Of a DNA stretch of 5,513 nucleotides, positions 5,447 to 5,513 are shown piece by piece. Each line of letters begins with the position of its first letter. The first letter of the stretch is position 1. The notes beneath the pieces are model-generated. The model was given only the letters and a program-made list of their open reading frames with translations. It had not been told where the DNA came from and made no database searches. The stretch comes from an uncultured Bacillota bacterium (lineage in GTDB: Bacteria; Bacillota; Clostridia; Peptostreptococcales; Anaerovoracaceae), in assembly GCA_902465215.1 (NCBI GenBank), contig CABQMM010000107.1, forward strand, positions 1 to 5,513. The letters are read 5' to 3'. Position numbers and translations under genes: made by a program.

Positions 5447-5513
5447 ATGCGTGCGGAGATGAAAAATAATTACAAAAATATAAATAATTGGCACGATTCT
5501 TGCAACCAACCAA
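5447..5513 (+). CDS. Possible start of a gene or leader ORF cut by the right edge
   Basis: ATG at 5447 follows AGGAGAGG (5431-5438) at normal spacing and stays open for 22 codons to the window end. The predicted start is MRAEMKNNYKNINNWHDSCN, Asn/Lys-rich and unlike any family I recognise. A second in-frame ATG lies at 5459. The frame runs straight through the sigma-54 promoter at 5489-5504, whose bases would encode part of NWHDSC. So this is either a short leader peptide, a real gene with an internal promoter, or chance in AT-rich promoter DNA. The ribosome binding site and upstream promoter argue for translation; the composition argues against a conserved protein. Confidence 0.3.
   Translation, partial: MRAEMKNNYKNINNWHDSCNQP
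5489..5504 (+). promoter_or_regulatory. Sigma-54 (RpoN/SigL) promoter, -24/-12 type
   Basis: TGGCACG (5489-5495), four bases, TTGCA (5500-5504). GG (5490-5491) and GC (5502-5503) are separated by exactly ten bases, as sigma-54 requires, and every position of the consensus TGGCACG-N4-TTGCW matches; the preceding T also fits. The upstream 30 bases are nearly pure A/T, as is common before such promoters. Transcription would begin about 11-12 bases after the -12 GC, just beyond the window edge. The controlled gene is therefore outside, and an AAA+ enhancer-binding activator would be needed. Confidence 0.78.

Noticed and set aside
1..5513. CRISPR array, tRNA, rRNA or riboswitch
   Set aside because: No regularly spaced repeats, cloverleaf-like segments or conserved aptamer cores were seen on either strand.

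Overview
The window looks like chromosomal DNA of a low-to-moderate GC Firmicute, most likely a gut-type Clostridium relative such as the Lachnospiraceae. Several signs agree: strong GGAGG-type ribosome binding sites, a DUF1836 gene, an Rpn/PD-(D/E)XK 'putative transposase' gene, and a TrpXYZ-like ABC transporter of the kind common in that group. The assignment rests on gene content and motif recall, not on a database search.

Layout. Positions 3-1573 (+) hold the end of an ABC importer operon: a permease cut by the left window edge, then its ATPase, joined by an ATGA stop/start overlap. A substrate-binding protein gene probably lies upstream, outside the window. A hairpin at 1578-1632 ends this operon and also ends the converging DUF1836 gene (1624-2163, -), whose stop codon lies inside the terminator. 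The DUF1836 gene and a long-chain acyl-CoA synthetase-like gene (2309-4111, +) diverge from a 145-bp region with back-to-back -35 boxes. A perfect 10-bp-arm palindrome overlaps the start of the ligase promoter and looks like an operator. A second shared hairpin (4161-4187) separates the ligase from the converging Rpn-family nuclease gene (4208-5146, -). The last 367 bases are AT-rich and contain no complete gene.

Most interesting points. (1) The 3' part of the rpn gene has an in-frame ATG at 4474 with an ideal AGGAGG eight bases upstream. It would give an 88-aa C-terminal protein, the arrangement of the RpnL/RpnS gene-within-gene toxin/antitoxin pairs known from E. coli. (2) At 5489-5504 there is a full-consensus sigma-54 (-24/-12) promoter, TGGCACG-N4-TTGCA, pointing out of the right edge. 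A weaker vegetative-type promoter and a ribosome binding site lie upstream of it, and a possible enhancer-like repeat cluster lies about 220-260 bp upstream. (3) The palindrome before the acyl-CoA ligase gene resembles a fatty-acid-responsive operator.

How the genes work together: apart from the two transporter genes, each gene appears to be its own transcription unit. Nothing visible ties transporter, ligase and nuclease into one pathway.
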